Shown piece after piece: positions 61,378-64,000 of a stretch of DNA of 64,000 nucleotides. The DNA lies in the NCBI RefSeq assembly GCF_020783315.1, contig NZ_CP086063.1:2220501-2284500 (forward strand). Direction: 5' to 3'. The notes under the pieces were generated by a model. It had not been told where the DNA came from. It searched no databases and saw only the letters and a program-made list of their open reading frames with translations. This DNA is from Ferruginibacter lapsinanis (GTDB taxonomy: Bacteria > Bacteroidota > Bacteroidia > Chitinophagales > Chitinophagaceae). The position numbers and the translations under genes are program-made. Numbering within the stretch: position 1 is the stretch's first letter; each line of letters opens with the position of its first letter.

Positions 61378-62108
61378 AAGCAATAATAATAGATGACGAG
61401 CCATTGGCAAGAATGGTGATCAGAGAATACCTGCAGTCGCATGATGACATTACTGTTCTGCAGGAATGCAATGACGGGTTTGAAGGAGTGAAAGCGATCA
61501 TGCAACATCAGCCAGACCTGATATTTTTAGATATTCAAATGCCTAAAATAAATGGGTTTGAGATGTTGGAGTTGATCGATCAACCGCCGGCAGTGATCTT
61601 TACAACAGCATTTGAAGAGTATGCTATTAAAGCATTTGAAACACACGCTGTTGATTATCTCCTTAAACCATTCAGTAAAGATCGTTTTGACAAAGCTTTA
61701 CAAAAGTTACAGGAAGGAAAGGAGAGTAATGCTGAAAATACCAAACAGTTATTGGAGGCCGTAGTCAATACCCCAGACAAGCACAATCGTATTGTGGTGA
61801 AAGAAAACGGGAAAATTAAAATAATTCCGTTGACGCAAATTCAGTTTATTGAAGCAGCAGATGATTATGTAAAAGTGCATACAGCCGAAGGTTACTTTCT
61901 AAAGAATAAAACAATGGCCTATTTCGAATCTGTGTTAGATCCCAATAGCTTTATTCGTATACATCGGTCCTACATCGTAAATGTTCAATTAATAACCCGT
62001 TTAGATCCTTACGAAAAAGAGACTTATGTGGCAGTATTATCCAATGGTAAACAATTGCCGGTAAGTAAAACCGGTTATGCAAAATTGAAAGAGGTGTTGG
62101 GTATTTAA
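61374..62108 (+). CDS. LytTR-family response regulator
   Basis: 244 residues. A receiver domain (1-120) with the acidic pocket D7/D8, phospho-acceptor D53 in DLIFLDIQMPKING, T/S switch in IFTTAFEEYA and K in YLLKPFS. Residues 140-244 are a LytTR DNA-binding domain (KIIPLTQIQFIEAADDYVKVHTAEGYFL, then FIRIHRSYIVNVQLITRLDP). It binds DNA as a dimer when phosphorylated by the upstream kinase. The start codon overlaps the kinase stop, so the pair is translationally coupled. Confidence 0.96.
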   Translation: MKAIIIDDEPLARMVIREYLQSHDDITVLQECNDGFEGVKAIMQHQPDLIFLDIQMPKINGFEMLELIDQPPAVIFTTAFEEYAIKAFETHAVDYLLKPFSKDRFDKALQKLQEGKESNAENTKQLLEAVVNTPDKHNRIVVKENGKIKIIPLTQIQFIEAADDYVKVHTAEGYFLKNKTMAYFESVLDPNSFIRIHRSYIVNVQLITRLDPYEKETYVAVLSNGKQLPVSKTGYAKLKEVLGI

Positions 62109-62144
62109 GGGAGAGTCTAGACAGATACATTAGCTAGTATATAT

Positions 62145-62180
62145 AAATATAAAGCCCCGGAAACCCGGGGCTTTATATTT
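62145..62180. terminator. Bidirectional terminator between the LytTR gene and the T9SS gene
   Basis: AAATATAAAGCCCCGG, loop AAAC, CCGGGGCTTTATATTT: a perfect 16-bp stem suited to both converging genes. Confidence 0.92.
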
Positions 62181-62201
62181 CAGTTTAAAAGAATAAACAG
62201 T

Positions 62202-64000
62202 CTATCTGTATAATTTCAAATTGGTTTTATTGTTATCAGGTGCAATTACTTCAAGCAGATAAATACCTTTTGGCAATGAATTACCTATTGATAAACTTTG
62301 TGATGCAGAGCCTTCGCTGATAGTAAATGTGCTGTTTTTTACCATTTGCCCATTACTGCTAAATAATCCTAGTTTGTAAACACCACCTTTTTGATTTAAA
62401 AACTGTATACTAACAGTTTGTCCGTCCGGAGTGATCGCTGCTTTGATCGCATCAGTTTTGGTTTTAGCAGAGATGGAAACTATCTGGCTGTAATGTGCAT
62501 TTCCGCTGGTTTCAATACATTTTATCCTGTAAAAAATATTTGAAGCATTTGTATTGTTATCTGTCCAGCTGTATTGCATAGAAGAACCATTGTTGTTTAC
62601 AATACCAGTTGAATATACTTTGCTGAAATTTGTTCCATCCACAGATCTTTCTACTTCGTATTGTTTTACATTCGTTTCAGTTTCTACATTCCAGTCTACT
62701 TTATTACCGATATTATTTTTTTTGACAGTAATATTCGAAAATTTAACTGGTAATATTCCTGCCTGTCTAAAAACCAGCTTGAAGCGATCGGGGTTAGCAG
62801 AAGCAGCATCTCCATTGATGCTGAAATCAACAATGGTAACACCATTCAGGTTGATAGGAGTGGATGTATTCAGATAGCTATCTTCCAACATTCCCACAGA
62901 TACTTTTTGATTCAGATTATCTGCTTTTATCTCAAAACGATAATTGCGTTGTGTGGTTTTTGCCAATTTATAAAACATAGTATCCAAATCTCCAGGCACA
63001 GGCCTTCTTTCAGCAGATAAAGTTTTGTTAGCTCTAAAGAAGCTTATATTTTCATTTGTATTACCCATTTTAGGAGCATCTTCTAATGTTACATTGGAAC
63101 TGAAGTTGTCATTGTAGTCTGCAATAACTCCATCTGCCAGTGTGGTTGAAGCGGCATCAACCAGGTAAAGATTCGTTTTTAAAGCAGCAGGTTTACTAAA
63201 GCCGGATGGTCTTGCGCTTGGTGCTGCTGTATATTTGCAATCTTCAGTAAAAGTAATTGAAGCAGGGCCGTCAGAACTTGTTTGTATCAATACAGCTTGA
63301 CCACTTTCTATTATTTTAGTTTGTGTGCTTGCACCAACTGATGAAGAGAAAATACCATCTCCATCCATATCATCCAGCATAACATAGCCACCTACCGTAT
63401 TCATATTCGGGTCCCATGCATAAAATCTTTTTACCACATTTGTTCTGGTAACTTTATCAAAATCTATCGGTGATGCATATGGGTTACCAATCAAGGCATA
63501 TTTTCCCATCACGGAGGACGCAGTAAAAGTCTGATCTCCTGTTTGTAATTTACCGGCACTACTTAATGTAGTGCTATTGGAATAACCCAGGCTAAGATTT
63601 GTTGGATTTCTATCTCCTCTCATAAAAACAAAATACCCGATATTATCTCCCGAACCGGTGTTATTTGAAATTGGGACGTTGGTGTTGCTAACGTTAACCA
63701 AGGCTTGTGTAGAAAGATTAAACCATTTCATCGAAGCTGCTGCGCCGGCATCTAAACCATTTCCTCCACCCGGCGAGGTTACAATAGTACCTCTGCCTTG
63801 TGTGTATACACCTCCATTCTGCCATGATTCGAAAATTGTATTGGCGTTACTTAAAGGAGATGTCATTAAGCGCCATGCTCTTTTTGCAGGGAAATAACGT
63901 TCTACAATAAATTTACCACCGCCGGAATAATCGAGATCTCCACCAACAGTTGCTACACTTGCTGTACCAGCTGAATCGGAAGACAAAGTGATAGTTTTAT
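62202..64000 (-). CDS. T9SS-secreted protein, 5'-partial at the window edge
   Basis: The frame is open to base 64000, so the gene starts right of the window; 599 codons are visible. The first codons (KTITL, then SSDSAGTASVATVGGDL) continue into GGKFIVERYFPAKRAWRLMTSPL, a stretch seen in many large Bacteroidota surface proteins. Next come an all-beta region with GNPYASPIDFDKV and YAWDPNMNTVGGYVMLDD, then a fibronectin-like part (NKVDWNVETETNVKQYEVERSVDGTNFSKVY, FYRIKCIETSG). From about residue 525 there is a T9SS type A sorting tail (GVYKLGLFSSNGQMVKN, GIYLLEVIAPDNNKTNLKLYR). Function unknown. Confidence 0.88.
   Translation of the reverse strand, partial: KTITLSSDSAGTASVATVGGDLDYSGGGKFIVERYFPAKRAWRLMTSPLSNANTIFESWQNGGVYTQGRGTIVTSPGGGNGLDAGAAASMKWFNLSTQALVNVSNTNVPISNNTGSGDNIGYFVFMRGDRNPTNLSLGYSNSTTLSSAGKLQTGDQTFTASSVMGKYALIGNPYASPIDFDKVTRTNVVKRFYAWDPNMNTVGGYVMLDDMDGDGIFSSSVGASTQTKIIESGQAVLIQTSSDGPASITFTEDCKYTAAPSARPSGFSKPAALKTNLYLVDAASTTLADGVIADYNDNFSSNVTLEDAPKMGNTNENISFFRANKTLSAERRPVPGDLDTMFYKLAKTTQRNYRFEIKADNLNQKVSVGMLEDSYLNTSTPINLNGVTIVDFSINGDAASANPDRFKLVFRQAGILPVKFSNITVKKNNIGNKVDWNVETETNVKQYEVERSVDGTNFSKVYSTGIVNNNGSSMQYSWTDNNTNASNIFYRIKCIETSGNAHYSQIVSISAKTKTDAIKAAITPDGQTVSIQFLNQKGGVYKLGLFSSNGQMVKNSTFTISEGSASQSLSIGNSLPKGIYLLEVIAPDNNKTNLKLYR

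Overview
The window looks like chromosome from a member of the Bacteroidota, most likely Chitinophagaceae or a close relative. The family is inferred from gene content; no rRNA or marker gene settles it. Signs seen in the sequence are low GC, four proteins with type IX secretion (T9SS) sorting tails, a SusC/TonB-dependent receptor, GSCFA and DUF5686 proteins, an AT-rich leader before most starts instead of a Shine-Dalgarno sequence, and promoter matches to the Bacteroidota TTTG-N19-TAnnTTTG type. I saw no tRNA, rRNA, CRISPR array, IS transposase or integrase.

Layout. 1-11.3 kb: two giant secreted SdrD_B-repeat T9SS proteins in tandem; the first is cut by the window edge and carries twelve near-identical 49-residue repeats. 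11.3-19 kb: an AlkB-type dioxygenase, a tail-fibre-like secreted protein, an unusual exported TPR + Ppx/GppA-like protein and an orphan multi-PAS/GAF histidine kinase. 19-24 kb: small genes (two RRM RNA-binding proteins, a DUF2007 protein, a CAP protein, DUF4197, SRPBCC). 24-32 kb, mostly minus strand: membrane pyrophosphatase, dihydrolipoyl dehydrogenase, a secreted beta-helix protein, NrtS-like and YihY-like membrane proteins.

32-40.3 kb is a minus-strand block: dnaG, miaB, a DUF559 nuclease cassette, a sigma-54-type regulator, lptE, a TPR-like protein, secG and mltG. It mixes replication, tRNA modification, LPS export, protein export and peptidoglycan processing. The DUF559 gene sits inside the block between two perfect 25-bp inverted G/C-rich repeats, and a third, solo copy lies just after miaE at 43.7 kb. 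I consider this the best candidate for a poorly described mobile or selfish element in the window.

40-52 kb: a TPR protein, HMG-CoA lyase, GSCFA protein, miaE, penicillin acylase, DUF5686 protein, trhO and purC. miaB and miaE act in sequence on A37 of tRNA and trhO acts on U34, so three tRNA-anticodon-loop enzymes lie within 15 kb. 52-64 kb: a TonB-dependent receptor paired with a FAS1 lipoprotein instead of SusD, plsC-ung, a T9SS protein, a LiaF-like/DUF4288/LytS-LytT signalling operon, and a T9SS protein that runs off the right edge. Strong perfect-stem terminators separate most convergent units.
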